Positions 1-7,939 of a stretch of 64,000 nucleotides of DNA are shown one piece after another. A program made the position numbers and the translations under genes. The stretch comes from Streptomyces justiciae (GTDB taxonomy: Bacteria > Actinomycetota > Actinomycetes > Streptomycetales > Streptomycetaceae): contig NZ_JADDXU010000009.1 in the NCBI RefSeq assembly GCF_015163075.1, positions 186,001 to 250,000 of the forward strand. The letters are read 5' to 3'. The notes under the pieces were generated by a model. The model searched no databases. It saw only the letters and a program-made list of their open reading frames with translations, and was not told the origin of the DNA. Numbering within the stretch: position 1 is the stretch's first letter; every line of letters begins with the position of its first letter.

Positions 1-1
1 G

Positions 2-538
2 GCGCCCAGCTCCGTCATCTCCTCCGAGGTCGCCCCGAAGACCTGCCGTTTCGTCCACATCGACGCCTCGCACCTGTACGAGCACGTCCGCGACGACATC
101 GGTGCGGCGCGGGAGTTGCTGCTGCCGGACGGGATCGTCGTCCTCGACGACTTCCGCTCCGAGCACACGCCGGGGGTGTCGGTGGCGGTGTGGGAGGCGG
201 TGCTGAGCCGGGGGCTGCGGGTCGTCTGCCTCAGTACGCAGAAGCTGTACGGGACCTGGGGTGACCCGGGGGTCGTGCAGGAGGAGCTGCTGGAGATGCT
301 TCGGGGGCGGTCGGACTGTGGGCTGAGTGTGCAGGAGGCGGCGGGGCAGCGGTTGGTGCGGGCGCGGGCCAAAGGGATGCGGGTGGTTGATTTTCCCAGG
401 TCGCGGCATTATGTGGCGCCGCCGGTGGTGGAGGTGGCTCCGGAGCGGCGGCGGTCACGTGTGCGGCCGGTTGTGGTGGATCTGTTGCCGCCGATTGTTA
501 CGCGGGCGGCGCGGAAGGCTTTGAGGGTTCGTCGTTAG
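2..538 (+). CDS. Class I SAM-dependent methyltransferase (Methyltransf_24-like), 3' part
   Basis: The reading frame is open from base 2 to the stop at 538, so the gene starts upstream of the window. The visible protein has the second half of a Rossmann methyltransferase: a strand ending in FVHIDASHLYEHVRDDI, then LLPDGIVVLDDF, the pattern seen in the Methyltransf_24 group that acts on small molecules or sugars. The SAM-binding glycine motif must lie upstream and cannot be checked. The C-terminus is Arg/Val-rich and low in conservation. Its stop overlaps by 4 bp the stop of the convergent TetR gene. The substrate cannot be inferred. Confidence 0.75.
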   Translation, partial: APSSVISSEVAPKTCRFVHIDASHLYEHVRDDIGAARELLLPDGIVVLDDFRSEHTPGVSVAVWEAVLSRGLRVVCLSTQKLYGTWGDPGVVQEELLEMLRGRSDCGLSVQEAAGQRLVRARAKGMRVVDFPRSRHYVAPPVVEVAPERRRSRVRPVVVDLLPPIVTRAARKALRVRR

Positions 539-1230
539 CTGCGGGTGTGTGGGGGTTGATCGCGCAGTTCCCCGCGCCCCTTCAGGGCGTTTGCGATCCC
601 GTTGATGATCAAAGCCAGGCCCTCTTCGAAGTGCCTCTCGTAGTCCGCGAAGATTTCTTTCCCCGCCGCTGCCGACAATGGGAAGTCGGCCATCAGACGC
701 GCCCGTTCCTCTATGTCGAAGCCCTCTCTTCGGTCGCCCGGCAAGGGCTCCACGCCCTGTTCCTCGGTGACGAAGCCGAGGGTGTAGAGGTAGGTCGTCT
801 GGGACGCGCGGACCGCCTGGGCGAGGGTGAAGCCGGCCGACGTGAACAGGCGCAGGTTGTCCTCCATCGCCTCCACGTGCACGAGGCTCGTGAAGCGTGA
901 GCCGCTGAAGACCTTGGCGCCGTCGCGGTAGCCGAGCAGCGCGGTCCGTAGTCCGCGGTTGGACTTCAGCAACCGCTCCTGCCAGGTGTCGCCGGGATCC
1001 AGCGCGGTCCCGGCGACCATACGGCGGTACATCTCCGTCGCCATCTCGTCCAGCAGCGCCTGCTTGTCCTTGAAGTGCCAGTACAGGGCGGGCGCCTTGA
1101 CGTCGAGTTCCTTGGCGATGGCACGCAGGGTCAGACCGTCCAGGCCCAGCTCGTTCAGGAGCTTCAGGGCGGTCTCGGCGACCCGCTTGCGGTCGAGGGG
1201 CGCGCGGCGTTCCGTACTCACGCTTGACAC
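535..1230 (-). CDS. TetR/AcrR family transcriptional repressor
   Basis: 231-aa TetR-type regulator. The N-terminal helix-turn-helix is clear at about residues 17-62 (LTLRAIAKELDVKAPALYWH, then FKDKQALLDEM), and the rest resembles the TetR_C ligand-binding domain of tetracycline-type repressors. It is divergent from the FAD monooxygenase, and the 63-bp gap holds two copies of one palindrome, so it very probably represses both genes and is released by a ligand the enzyme acts on. The first start is GTG at 1230, whose first base is part of operator 1; a second in-frame GTG lies at 1221. The last residues (LKGRGELRDQP) are encoded by a dispersed repeat and are unlikely to be part of the ancestral fold. 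Confidence 0.9.
   Translation of the reverse strand: MSSVSTERRAPLDRKRVAETALKLLNELGLDGLTLRAIAKELDVKAPALYWHFKDKQALLDEMATEMYRRMVAGTALDPGDTWQERLLKSNRGLRTALLGYRDGAKVFSGSRFTSLVHVEAMEDNLRLFTSAGFTLAQAVRASQTTYLYTLGFVTEEQGVEPLPGDRREGFDIEERARLMADFPLSAAAGKEIFADYERHFEEGLALIINGIANALKGRGELRDQPPHTRS
556..582 (-). repeat. Streptomyces-type dispersed repeat, copy 1 (inside the tetR 3' end)
   Basis: On the minus strand this reads GGGGCGCGGGGAACTGCGCG followed by ATCAA, matching the copies at 2686-2713 and 20560-20587. Here it lies within the coding sequence and supplies the C-terminal GRGELRDQP-type tail of the repressor. Confidence 0.8.
1224..1229 (+). promoter_or_regulatory. Candidate -35 box for the FAD monooxygenase
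   Basis: An exact TTGACA precedes operator 1 directly. No good -10 (TANNNT) follows at 17-19 bp, so the promoter is only a candidate; a repressor on the adjacent palindrome would cover the -35 to -10 interval. Confidence 0.35.
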
Positions 1231-1246
1231 CTTAACAGCGTTAAGG
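1230..1246. promoter_or_regulatory. TetR operator 1
   Basis: CCTTAACAGCGTTAAGG is a perfect inverted repeat with 7-bp arms and a 3-bp centre. It overlaps the first base of the tetR GTG start, suggesting autorepression. A near-identical second copy lies 37 bp away. Confidence 0.85.
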
Positions 1247-1266
1247 GCAGTCTTGTCATCGACAGC

Positions 1267-1283
1267 ACTTAACAGCGTTAAGG
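1267..1283. promoter_or_regulatory. TetR operator 2
   Basis: ACTTAACAGCGTTAAGG differs from operator 1 only at its first base. It ends 9 bp before the ATG of the monooxygenase and overlaps its ribosome binding site (AAGGAG), so binding here would also block transcript elongation or initiation into the gene. Confidence 0.85.
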
Positions 1284-1292
1284 AGATAAGCG

Positions 1293-2687
1293 ATGGATGT
1301 TCTGATTGTCGGAGCCGGTCCGACCGGCCTCGCCCTCGGTATCGACCTCGCCCGGCGCGGGGTGGAAGCGCTGGTGGTGGAGAAGGCCGACGCCCTGTTC
1401 CCCGGCTCGCGCGGCAAGGGCATCCAGCCGCGCACGATGGAGGTCTTCGACGACCTCGGCGTCCGGGCCGCGATCCACGCGGCGGGCGGCACCTACCCGG
1501 TCGGGATGATCTGGCAGGACGGCAAGCAGGTCGGCGAGCACCAGATGTTCGAACCGGCCGAGCCGACCGAGGACTCCCCCTACAACGAGCCGTGGATGGT
1601 GCCGCAGTGGCGGACGCAGGAGATCCTCGCGGCGCGGCTGGCGGAGCTGGGCGGCGAGGTCGCCTTCGGCCGGGAGGTCACCGGTCTCACCCAGGACGAG
1701 GACGGCGTGACCGTGCACTTCGCGGACGGCCCTGACCTCCGCGCCCGGTACGTCGTCGCCGCCGACGGCGGTCGCTCGGCCGTCCGCCGGGCCCTCGGCA
1801 TCGCCATGACCGGCGAGACCGTCGACCCGAACCCGATGCTGGTGGCGGACGTACGGCTGACCGGCCTCGACCGCGAGTACTGGCATGTGTTCCCGCCGCG
1901 CGGGGACGGCGACGGCTTCCTGGCGATCTGCCCGCTGGCCGGGACCGAGGACTTCCAGGTGGTGGCCCAGTTCCCGGAGGGCACGGCCGTGGACGTCTCC
2001 CTCGAAGGCGTCCGCAAGGTGGTCGCCGACCGCTCCCATCTCACCCCGGACGCCGTGACCGAACTCCGCTGGGCCTCCGACTTCCGCCCCCGCCAGGCCC
2101 TCGCCGACCACTTCCGCTCCGGCCGCGTCTTCCTCGCCGGGGACGCGGCCCACATCCATTCACCGGCCGGCGGCCAGGGCCTCAACACCAGCGTCCAGGA
2201 CGCCTACAACCTGGGCTGGAAGCTGGGCGCGGTGCTGGCGGGGACCGCGACGGACTCCCTCCTCGACACCTACGAGGAGGAGCGCCGCCCCATCGCCGCC
2301 CAGATGCTGGGCCTGACGACGAGCGTCCACCGGGGGGAGACACGGCGGGGCGACGCGACGCGCCAGCTGGGCCTGGGTTATCGGGGCTCGTCCCTGACGG
2401 AGGAGACGGGCACACTGCCGGGTCCGGTGCGGGCGGGCGACCGCGCACCTGACGGCATGCTGGGTGGCGTACGACTGTTCGACACGTTCCGGGGCCCGCA
2501 CTGGACCCTGGTGGCGGTGGGGGCGGAGACGCCCGAGGTTCCGGGCACGATCAAGGTCGTACGAGGAGCGGCACAGGCGTCGTACGGGAGGGGCCTGTTC
2601 TTGGTGCGGCCGGACGGCTACGTGGGTTGGGCGGGCGCAACGCCGAGCACCTTGAAGGCGTTCATGCGGGCAGTCGGCCTTCTTTAG
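1293..2687 (+). CDS. FAD-dependent aromatic hydroxylase/monooxygenase (PheA/TfdB, RdmE type)
   Basis: 464-aa flavoprotein of the PF01494 family, which hydroxylates aromatic or polyketide substrates with NAD(P)H and O2. Visible motifs are the dinucleotide-binding G7-x-G9-x-x-G12, the DG motif (AADGGRSAVRRALG), and the FAD ribityl-binding GD at residues 283-284 in FLAGDAAHIHSPAGGQGLN. A C-terminal thioredoxin-like segment follows, as in phenol hydroxylase and rifampicin monooxygenase. The ATG has an excellent RBS (AAGGAG) overlapping TetR operator 2, so expression is likely induced by the TetR ligand, fitting a drug- or aromatic-inactivating enzyme. The substrate is unknown. Confidence 0.9.
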   Translation: MDVLIVGAGPTGLALGIDLARRGVEALVVEKADALFPGSRGKGIQPRTMEVFDDLGVRAAIHAAGGTYPVGMIWQDGKQVGEHQMFEPAEPTEDSPYNEPWMVPQWRTQEILAARLAELGGEVAFGREVTGLTQDEDGVTVHFADGPDLRARYVVAADGGRSAVRRALGIAMTGETVDPNPMLVADVRLTGLDREYWHVFPPRGDGDGFLAICPLAGTEDFQVVAQFPEGTAVDVSLEGVRKVVADRSHLTPDAVTELRWASDFRPRQALADHFRSGRVFLAGDAAHIHSPAGGQGLNTSVQDAYNLGWKLGAVLAGTATDSLLDTYEEERRPIAAQMLGLTTSVHRGETRRGDATRQLGLGYRGSSLTEETGTLPGPVRAGDRAPDGMLGGVRLFDTFRGPHWTLVAVGAETPEVPGTIKVVRGAAQASYGRGLFLVRPDGYVGWAGATPSTLKAFMRAVGLL

Positions 2688-2713
2688 GGGCGCGGGGAAC
2701 TGCGCGACCAGCC
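2686..2713 (+). repeat. Streptomyces-type dispersed repeat, copy 2
   Basis: AGGGGCGCGGGGAACTGCGC followed by GACCAGCC starts inside the stop codon of the monooxygenase. It is a copy of the repeats at 556-582 (inverted) and 20560-20587. Confidence 0.8.
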
Positions 2714-2730
2714 ACGAAGCACCCGCAGCC

Positions 2731-3378
2731 TCAAGCGCTCGCCAACGACAACTTCACCGCAAACCCGAGAAACAACGCCCCCGCAGCCGATGTCGCCCCC
2801 GCCGACAACCGCTTCCGCCTCCGGAACGCATCCGCCAACCGCGTCCCACTGAAGATCAGCGCGGTGAGGTACAGGAAGCTCGCGGCCTGCGCGAACGCGC
2901 CCAGCACCACGAACGACAGCGCCGGATACGCGTACCCGGGATCGACGAACTGCACGAAGAAGGCGACGAAGAACAGGATCGCCTTGGGGTTGAAGAGGCT
3001 GATGACGAGGGCCCGGCGGTAAGGCCGCTCATAGGAACCGCCCTCGGCCGCCTCCTCGGACGCCGTGTCCTTCCTCGACCGCCACATCCCCCACGCGGCC
3101 CGCAGCATCCCCACCGCCAGCCACGTCAGATACCCGGCGCCCGCGTACTTCACGATCCCGAACAGCACGGCGTTGGCCTGGAGCAGAGACGCCACCCCCG
3201 CCGCCGACAGCGTCATCAGCACGGTGTCCCCGCACCACACGCCGGCCGCGGCGGTGTACCCGGCGCGCACCCCGCGCCGGGCGGCGACGGACAGGACGTA
3301 CAGCGAGTTGGGACCGGGCAGCAGGACGATCAGGACGAGTCCTGCCAGATAGGTGGGGAGGTCTATGACACCGAGCAT
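2731..3378 (-). CDS. leuE: LysE/RhtB-family amino-acid exporter, LeuE-like
   Basis: 215-aa membrane protein with about six hydrophobic segments. The N-terminus has the family signature LLPGPNSLYVLSVAARRG, and the whole N-terminal half reads like leucine exporter LeuE (LysE family, PF01810), which exports leucine and related residues by proton antiport. Residues around 105-125 form a charged loop (WRSRKDTASEEAAEGG). The ATG at 3378 lies 18 bp downstream of the preceding convergent-oriented locus, i.e. just after the mutase stop at 3397 on the same strand, so it could be co-transcribed with the mutase. The LeuE assignment is by sequence feel; other RhtB members are possible. Confidence 0.85.
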   Translation of the reverse strand: MLGVIDLPTYLAGLVLIVLLPGPNSLYVLSVAARRGVRAGYTAAAGVWCGDTVLMTLSAAGVASLLQANAVLFGIVKYAGAGYLTWLAVGMLRAAWGMWRSRKDTASEEAAEGGSYERPYRRALVISLFNPKAILFFVAFFVQFVDPGYAYPALSFVVLGAFAQAASFLYLTALIFSGTRLADAFRRRKRLSAGATSAAGALFLGFAVKLSLASA

Positions 3379-3396
3379 GCGAAGGAGTCTCGCACG

Positions 3397-4977
3397 CTAG
3401 AACGAATGCGACGGAACGTAGGTCCCCCACACCTCCCGCAGGGCACCGCACACCTCCCCGACCGTCGCCCGCGCCCGCAGCGCCTCCTTCATCGGGTACA
3501 GGACGTTGTCCTCCCCCTCGGCCGCCTTCCTGAGGGCGTCGAGGGCTGAGGTCACCGCCGCCGCGTCCCGTTCCGCGCGCAGCCGTGCCAGCCGTTCCGC
3601 CTGCTGGGCCTCGATCGCGGGATCGACCCGCAGCGGCTCGTACGGCTCCTCCTCGTCGAGCTGGAAGCGGTTCACGCCGACGACGATCCGTTCGCCCGCG
3701 TCGGTCTCCTGGGCGATCCGGTAGGCGTTGCGCTCGATCTCGTCCTTCTGGAAACCGTGCTCGATGGCCGCGACCGCGCCGCCGAGGTCTTCCACCCGGC
3801 GCATCAGATCCAGCGCCGCCGCCTCCACGTCGTCCGTCATCTTCTCCACGACGTACGAGCCGGCGAAGGGGTCCACGGTGGCGGTCACGTCCGTCTCGTG
3901 GGCGAGCACCTGCTGGGTCCGCAGCGCGAGCCGCGCGCTCTTGTCCGTGGGGAGGGCGATCGCCTCGTCGAAGGAGTTGGTGTGCAGGGACTGGGTGCCG
4001 CCCAACACCGCGGCCAGGGCCTGGACTCCGACCCGGACCAGGTTCACCTCCGGCTGCTGGGCGGTGAGTTGGACGCCGGCCGTCTGGGTGTGGAAGCGCA
4101 GCATCTGCGACTTGGGATCGCGGGCGCCGAACTCGTCGCGCATCACGCGGGCCCAGATGCGCCTGGCGGCACGGAACTTGGCGACCTCCTCCAGGATCGT
4201 CGTACGCGCCACGAAGAAGAAGGAGAGGCGGGGCGCGAAGTCGTCGACGTCCATCCCTGCCGCGACCGCCGTGCGCACGTACTCGATGCCGTCCGCGAGC
4301 GTGAACGCGATCTCCTGCGCGGGGGACGCGCCCGCCTCGGCCATGTGGTAGCCGGAGATCGAGATGGTGTTCCACCGCGGGATCTCGGCCCGGCAGTACT
4401 TGAAGATGTCGGCGGTCAGCCGGAGGGAGGGCTTCGGCGGGAAGATGTACGTTCCGCGCGCGATGTACTCCTTCAGGACGTCGTTCTGGATCGTGCCCGT
4501 GAGCCGGTCGGCCGGTACGCCCTGTTCCTCGGCGACCAGTTGGTAGAGGAGCAGGAGCAGCGCAGCCGGAGCGTTGATCGTCATCGACGTGGAGACCTGG
4601 TCCAGGGGGATCCCGTCGAACAGCACCCGCATGTCGTCGACCGAGTCGATCGCGACGCCCACCTTGCCTACCTCGCCGTGCGCGAGGGGGGCGTCGGAGT
4701 CGTGGCCCATCTGGGTGGGGAGGTCGAAGGCGACGGAGAGGCCGGTGGTGCCGTGGGCGATGAGCTGCCGGTAGCGGGCGTTGGACTCGGTGGCCGTGCC
4801 GAAGCCGGCGTACTGGCGCATGGTCCAGGGGCGGCCCGTGTACATGGACGGGTACACGCCCCGGGTGTACGGGTAGGCGCCCGGTTCGCCCAGCTTCTCC
4901 GCCGGGTCCCAGCCTTCCAGGGACCGCGGCCCGTACACCGGTTCGATGGGCAGTCCCGACTCCGACTCGCGCGCCAT
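3397..4977 (-). CDS. Acyl-CoA mutase large subunit (methylmalonyl-CoA mutase-like, no B12 domain)
   Basis: 526-aa TIM-barrel subunit of a coenzyme-B12-dependent acyl-CoA mutase. It matches the substrate-binding barrel of methylmalonyl-CoA mutase but stops before any cobalamin-binding domain, so it must work with a separate small subunit not found in this window. Active-site residues are visible: SGYH with Tyr210/His211 (His244 in P. shermanii numbering), RPWTMRQY with Tyr56 (Tyr89) and EYIARGTYIFPP with Arg174 (Arg207). Tyr plus Arg is the methylmalonyl-CoA signature; isobutyryl-CoA mutase has Phe and Gln there. The ATG at 4977 has a GGGAGG RBS; the open frame upstream is antisense shadow over the L,D-transpeptidase. 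Confidence 0.92.
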   Translation of the reverse strand: MARESESGLPIEPVYGPRSLEGWDPAEKLGEPGAYPYTRGVYPSMYTGRPWTMRQYAGFGTATESNARYRQLIAHGTTGLSVAFDLPTQMGHDSDAPLAHGEVGKVGVAIDSVDDMRVLFDGIPLDQVSTSMTINAPAALLLLLYQLVAEEQGVPADRLTGTIQNDVLKEYIARGTYIFPPKPSLRLTADIFKYCRAEIPRWNTISISGYHMAEAGASPAQEIAFTLADGIEYVRTAVAAGMDVDDFAPRLSFFFVARTTILEEVAKFRAARRIWARVMRDEFGARDPKSQMLRFHTQTAGVQLTAQQPEVNLVRVGVQALAAVLGGTQSLHTNSFDEAIALPTDKSARLALRTQQVLAHETDVTATVDPFAGSYVVEKMTDDVEAAALDLMRRVEDLGGAVAAIEHGFQKDEIERNAYRIAQETDAGERIVVGVNRFQLDEEEPYEPLRVDPAIEAQQAERLARLRAERDAAAVTSALDALRKAAEGEDNVLYPMKEALRARATVGEVCGALREVWGTYVPSHSF

Positions 4978-5088
4978 GGTGTGCCGCCTCCCGTCACTGG
5001 GGTACTGGTCCCCACAATGCCGCGCCGTTCGCGACGAGTCATCCGCGGGAAACATCTTCAGTGGCAGCGTGAGACGACGGGGGGCGCG

Positions 5089-5907
5089 ATGCGTATCGAG
5101 GACATGAGGAGAGTGGCCGCCGCACTGGTGGTCGTGGCCGTCGTGGGCGGCTGCACCGTGCAGGCGTCGGAGGGCGACGGGAAGAACCGGTCGCCGGTGC
5201 GTATCGAGGTGCCCCACAGCGCCTCGCCGACGCCGCGCGCCACCACCACCCCCACCACCCCCTCCGCCACGCCCGCCAAGGTCCTCTGGTCCCGTGGCGA
5301 CACCGGACGGGACATCCGTGAGCTCCAGGCCCGGCTGCGCCAGGTCGCCTGGATCTTCGAGGGGCCGACGGGGACGTACGACGACGCGACCGTGGACGCC
5401 GTCAAGGGCTTCCAGGGCAAACGCGGGCTGCCGAAGACCGGCGAGACCGACTCCGTCACCTGGCAGCGGCTGCTGAAGATGACGCGCGAGCCGGGCAAGT
5501 GGGAGCTGTATCTGATGGGCGGGCAGCCCGCCGACGCGCCGGACGCGCGCTGCATGACCGGGCGGGTGCTGTGCATCAGCAAGTCCAGCCGTACGTTGCG
5601 CTGGATGGTGGACGGCAGGACGCTCAAGACGCTGCCGGTGCGGTTCGGGTCCGAGTACACCCCCACCCGGGAAGGCGTCTTCCACGTCTACTGGAAGTCC
5701 CGCGACCACTACTCGACGCTGTACCACTCGCCGATGCCGTACGCGATGTTCTTCAGCGGCGGCCAGGCCGTGCACTACTCGACGGACTTCGCGGCCCGCG
5801 GCTACGCGGGCGCCTCGCACGGCTGCGTCAACGTCCGCGACGAGGCGGCGATCTCCGAGCTCTTCGACGAGGTCAGGAACGGCGACAAGGTCGTCGTGCA
5901 CTGGTGA
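5089..5907 (+). CDS. Lipoprotein L,D-transpeptidase with peptidoglycan-binding domain
   Basis: 272-aa exported protein. A short signal sequence ends in VVGGC, a plausible lipobox with lipidated Cys22, followed by a Ser/Thr/Pro-rich linker (about 34-62). Residues 65-125 form a PG_binding_1 domain (DIRELQARLRQ, GKRGLPKTGETDSVTW). The C-terminal half is the YkuD catalytic domain, with His244 and catalytic Cys246 in SHGCVNVRDE, which makes or edits 3-3 peptide cross-links or anchors proteins to peptidoglycan. The start ATG is preceded by a G-rich RBS; M6 is an alternative. It is divergent from the mutase with a 111-bp gap and followed by a strong hairpin. Confidence 0.9.
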   Translation: MRIEDMRRVAAALVVVAVVGGCTVQASEGDGKNRSPVRIEVPHSASPTPRATTTPTTPSATPAKVLWSRGDTGRDIRELQARLRQVAWIFEGPTGTYDDATVDAVKGFQGKRGLPKTGETDSVTWQRLLKMTREPGKWELYLMGGQPADAPDARCMTGRVLCISKSSRTLRWMVDGRTLKTLPVRFGSEYTPTREGVFHVYWKSRDHYSTLYHSPMPYAMFFSGGQAVHYSTDFAARGYAGASHGCVNVRDEAAISELFDEVRNGDKVVVHW

Positions 5908-5927
5908 CCCGCGGGGAGGAAGTGTGG

Positions 5928-5966
5928 GGCGCGGGCGGGACCGGGGGAACGTGTCCCGCCCGCGCC
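5928..5966 (+). terminator. Hairpin terminator after the L,D-transpeptidase
   Basis: A perfect 14-bp stem (GGCGCGGGCGGGAC at 5928-5941 pairs with 5953-5966) with an 11-nt loop starts 20 bp after the stop. No T-tract follows, which is common in Streptomyces terminators. Confidence 0.7.
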
Positions 5967-6109
5967 AATTGCACGAGCCGTGGGTACGGGGGGAACCCCG
6001 GCTCTGTGCGACGGCCGATGACCAGTCGGCTCACTCAGTACTGCGCCGCAGGGCCCGAAAACGTCACACCCCCCGGGAAAAAGTTCCGCGCGCCCCGCCT
6101 CGGAAGGTC

Positions 6110-7207
6110 TCAGAGGGTCGAGTACGACGGACTCGGCGCCGGCTGCCGGGAGGCCGCCGCCTTCTTCGGCAGCAGCGGGGCGGTCGTGTCCGGTTCCGGC
6201 GTGGAGGCGCCGCCGTCGGGGTCGTGGCGGTTGCCGCCGCCGTGGTCACCGCCTCCGGAGCCTCTGTGGTGGCCGTCGTCGTCGCCCTTGCCGTTGCCCT
6301 GGCCGCCGCCGTTGCCGTTGTCGTCCCGGTCGTCGCCCTTGCCCTTGCCGCCGTCCCCGTCCTCACCGGGCTGGGCGTCGGAGCGGGTGTCGGCACGGGT
6401 GCCGGAGGAGCTGTCCAGGACGCCCTGGCAGAACTTCCACACCCGCGTCGAACCGCCCGCCAGGCCTTCCAGGGCACGGCGGCGATCGGCGGACAGTTCC
6501 TTGCCGTCGCGCAGGTCACGGCAGGCCGAGGGCGCCGCGCTCCACCAGGAGCCGGGCTTGCCGTCCTTGCCGCCCTTGCCCGTGCCGGGCGAGCTGCTCG
6601 CACCGTCGCGGGCGGTGTCGCGGCCGGCGCCCTCGTCCGCGGCGCCGGCGCTGGAGCCGTCGGGCGTCGGCTCGGCCTCGCCGGTGCCGTCGGGTGACGG
6701 CGAGACGAGCGGGCGGTCCGAGGTCACGGCGGCCGAGACGGAGGCGTTGGGGCCGGGTTCGCCGTCGCCGAACGGGGTCGGCAGCAGCCCGGCACCGGCC
6801 GCGGCGGCCACTCCGCCGGCCATGCCGAAGGCCAGCGCGGCGGCGAGCGCGAGACGGACGGGGCGGCGGCCGCGGCGGGGGCCGGGCGGGGCCGCGGGTC
6901 CGTGCCCCCGTCCGGCGATGCGGACGAGGCCGACGTCGGCGTGCGTGGCGGCGGTGGCGCCGTGCTCCGTGCGCGCCGTGCCCGTGCCGCGGTCGGCGTG
7001 CGCCTTGCGGAACGCGGCCAGGGCGGCTTCCTCGCCGGGGAGTTCGGTGGTGCTCGGCGGCGGGTCCACGGACAGCGCGCCCAGGGTCTTGGCGAGTCGC
7101 TCGGCCTCGTCGCGGGCGGTGGGCTCGACAGCGTTGTCCAGTGACTCACCGCGCAGCAGCCGCTCCGCCAGCTCTTGGTTCAGCCACTCGTACTGCTTGT
7201 CGGCCAT
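6110..7207 (-). CDS. Single-pass membrane protein, putative ECF sigma partner (anti-sigma-like)
   Basis: 365-aa protein with a soluble N-terminus (residues 1-110), one membrane segment at about 117-140 (LALAAALAFGMAGGVAAAAG) and a long extracytoplasmic region. The latter contains a small Cys-containing, helix-like module (ACRDLRDGKELSADRRRALE, then VWKFCQGVL) and a Gly/Asp/Asn-rich low-complexity tail. Its ATG overlaps the stop of the upstream ECF sigma gene (TGATG), indicating translational coupling, the usual arrangement of a sigma factor and its membrane-bound regulator. No HxxxCxxC zinc anti-sigma motif is present, so the anti-sigma role is inferred from context. It is paralogous to the protein at 8409-9239. 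Confidence 0.8.
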   Translation of the reverse strand: MADKQYEWLNQELAERLLRGESLDNAVEPTARDEAERLAKTLGALSVDPPPSTTELPGEEAALAAFRKAHADRGTGTARTEHGATAATHADVGLVRIAGRGHGPAAPPGPRRGRRPVRLALAAALAFGMAGGVAAAAGAGLLPTPFGDGEPGPNASVSAAVTSDRPLVSPSPDGTGEAEPTPDGSSAGAADEGAGRDTARDGASSSPGTGKGGKDGKPGSWWSAAPSACRDLRDGKELSADRRRALEGLAGGSTRVWKFCQGVLDSSSGTRADTRSDAQPGEDGDGGKGKGDDRDDNGNGGGQGNGKGDDDGHHRGSGGGDHGGGNRHDPDGGASTPEPDTTAPLLPKKAAASRQPAPSPSYSTL

Positions 7208-7869
7208 CACATGTCCTTCTGCGTCCGCGGACGCGTATGCGTCACACTCGCGGACGTCACCGCACGGTTGCGCGGTTCTCGCTGGGGCGGCAGGGCGTCG
7301 AGCCCGCCGGCCGATTCCGGATCGGCGCCGAGGAGTTCGGCGAGCTTCTTCAGCCCGCGGTGCGCGGCCGTGCGGACGGCTCCCGGCCGCTTGCCCAGCG
7401 TCTCCGCCGCGGTCTTGGCGTCCAGGCCCACCACCACGCGCAGCACGACGGCCTCGGCCTGGTCCTGGGGCAGCCGGGCGATGAGGGAGAGGGTGGTGTC
7501 GGTGGCCAGGGCCTCCATGGCCTCGCCCGCGGTGTCGGACTCGGCGGCCTTCCCGGTCAGTTCCGTTTCGTCGCCGCCGATGGCCGGACGGCGGCCGCGC
7601 ATGCGTATGTGGTCCAGGGCGCGGTTGCGGGCGATCCGGGCGGCCCAGCCGCGGAACCGGTCGGCGTCCCCCTCGAACCGCTCCAGGTCCCGGGCGATCT
7701 GGAGCCACGCCTCGGAGGCGACGTCCTCGGCATCCGGATCGCCGACCAGCGTCCGGACGTATCCGAGCAGCCGCGGGTGCACGGCGCGGTACACAGTCCG
7801 GAACGCGGTCTCGTCCCCGTCCTGTGCCGCAAGCACCGCGGCGGTCAGCTCCGCGTCATCCCCCAGCAC
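7207..7869 (-). CDS. ECF-type RNA polymerase sigma factor (module A)
   Basis: 220-aa sigma-70 family protein with region 2 at about residues 20-90 (DAEDVASEAWLQIARDLERF, RGWAARIARNRALDHIR) and region 4 at about 130-185 (LPQDQAEAVVLRVVVGLDAK, GKRPGAVRTAAHRGLKKLAE). The GTG at 7869 was chosen because a GAGGAACC ribosome binding site precedes it and the protein then aligns end to end with its paralogue at 9273-9863. The longer open frame up to 8247 reads through the MITE and is not credible. It is coupled to the downstream membrane partner. The MITE sits 71 bp upstream, between the gene and any native promoter. Confidence 0.9.
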   Translation of the reverse strand: MLGDDAELTAAVLAAQDGDETAFRTVYRAVHPRLLGYVRTLVGDPDAEDVASEAWLQIARDLERFEGDADRFRGWAARIARNRALDHIRMRGRRPAIGGDETELTGKAAESDTAGEAMEALATDTTLSLIARLPQDQAEAVVLRVVVGLDAKTAAETLGKRPGAVRTAAHRGLKKLAELLGADPESAGGLDALPPQREPRNRAVTSASVTHTRPRTQKDM

Positions 7870-7939
7870 GCATGGTTCCTCGGTCGATGGTCGCGGCCCC
7901 CCGGGGCCGCCTGCGATTGCGGTGGTTCCTCGCCTCCCG

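Noticed and set aside
2688..2730. Small RNA gene formed by the dispersed repeat
   Set aside because: The repeat alone is 28 bp, with no promoter or clear terminator, so it is listed only as a repeat.
4978..5901. 834-aa version of the acyl-CoA mutase
   Set aside because: The upstream part is antisense to the L,D-transpeptidase and has no mutase similarity; the ATG at 4977 has a good RBS.
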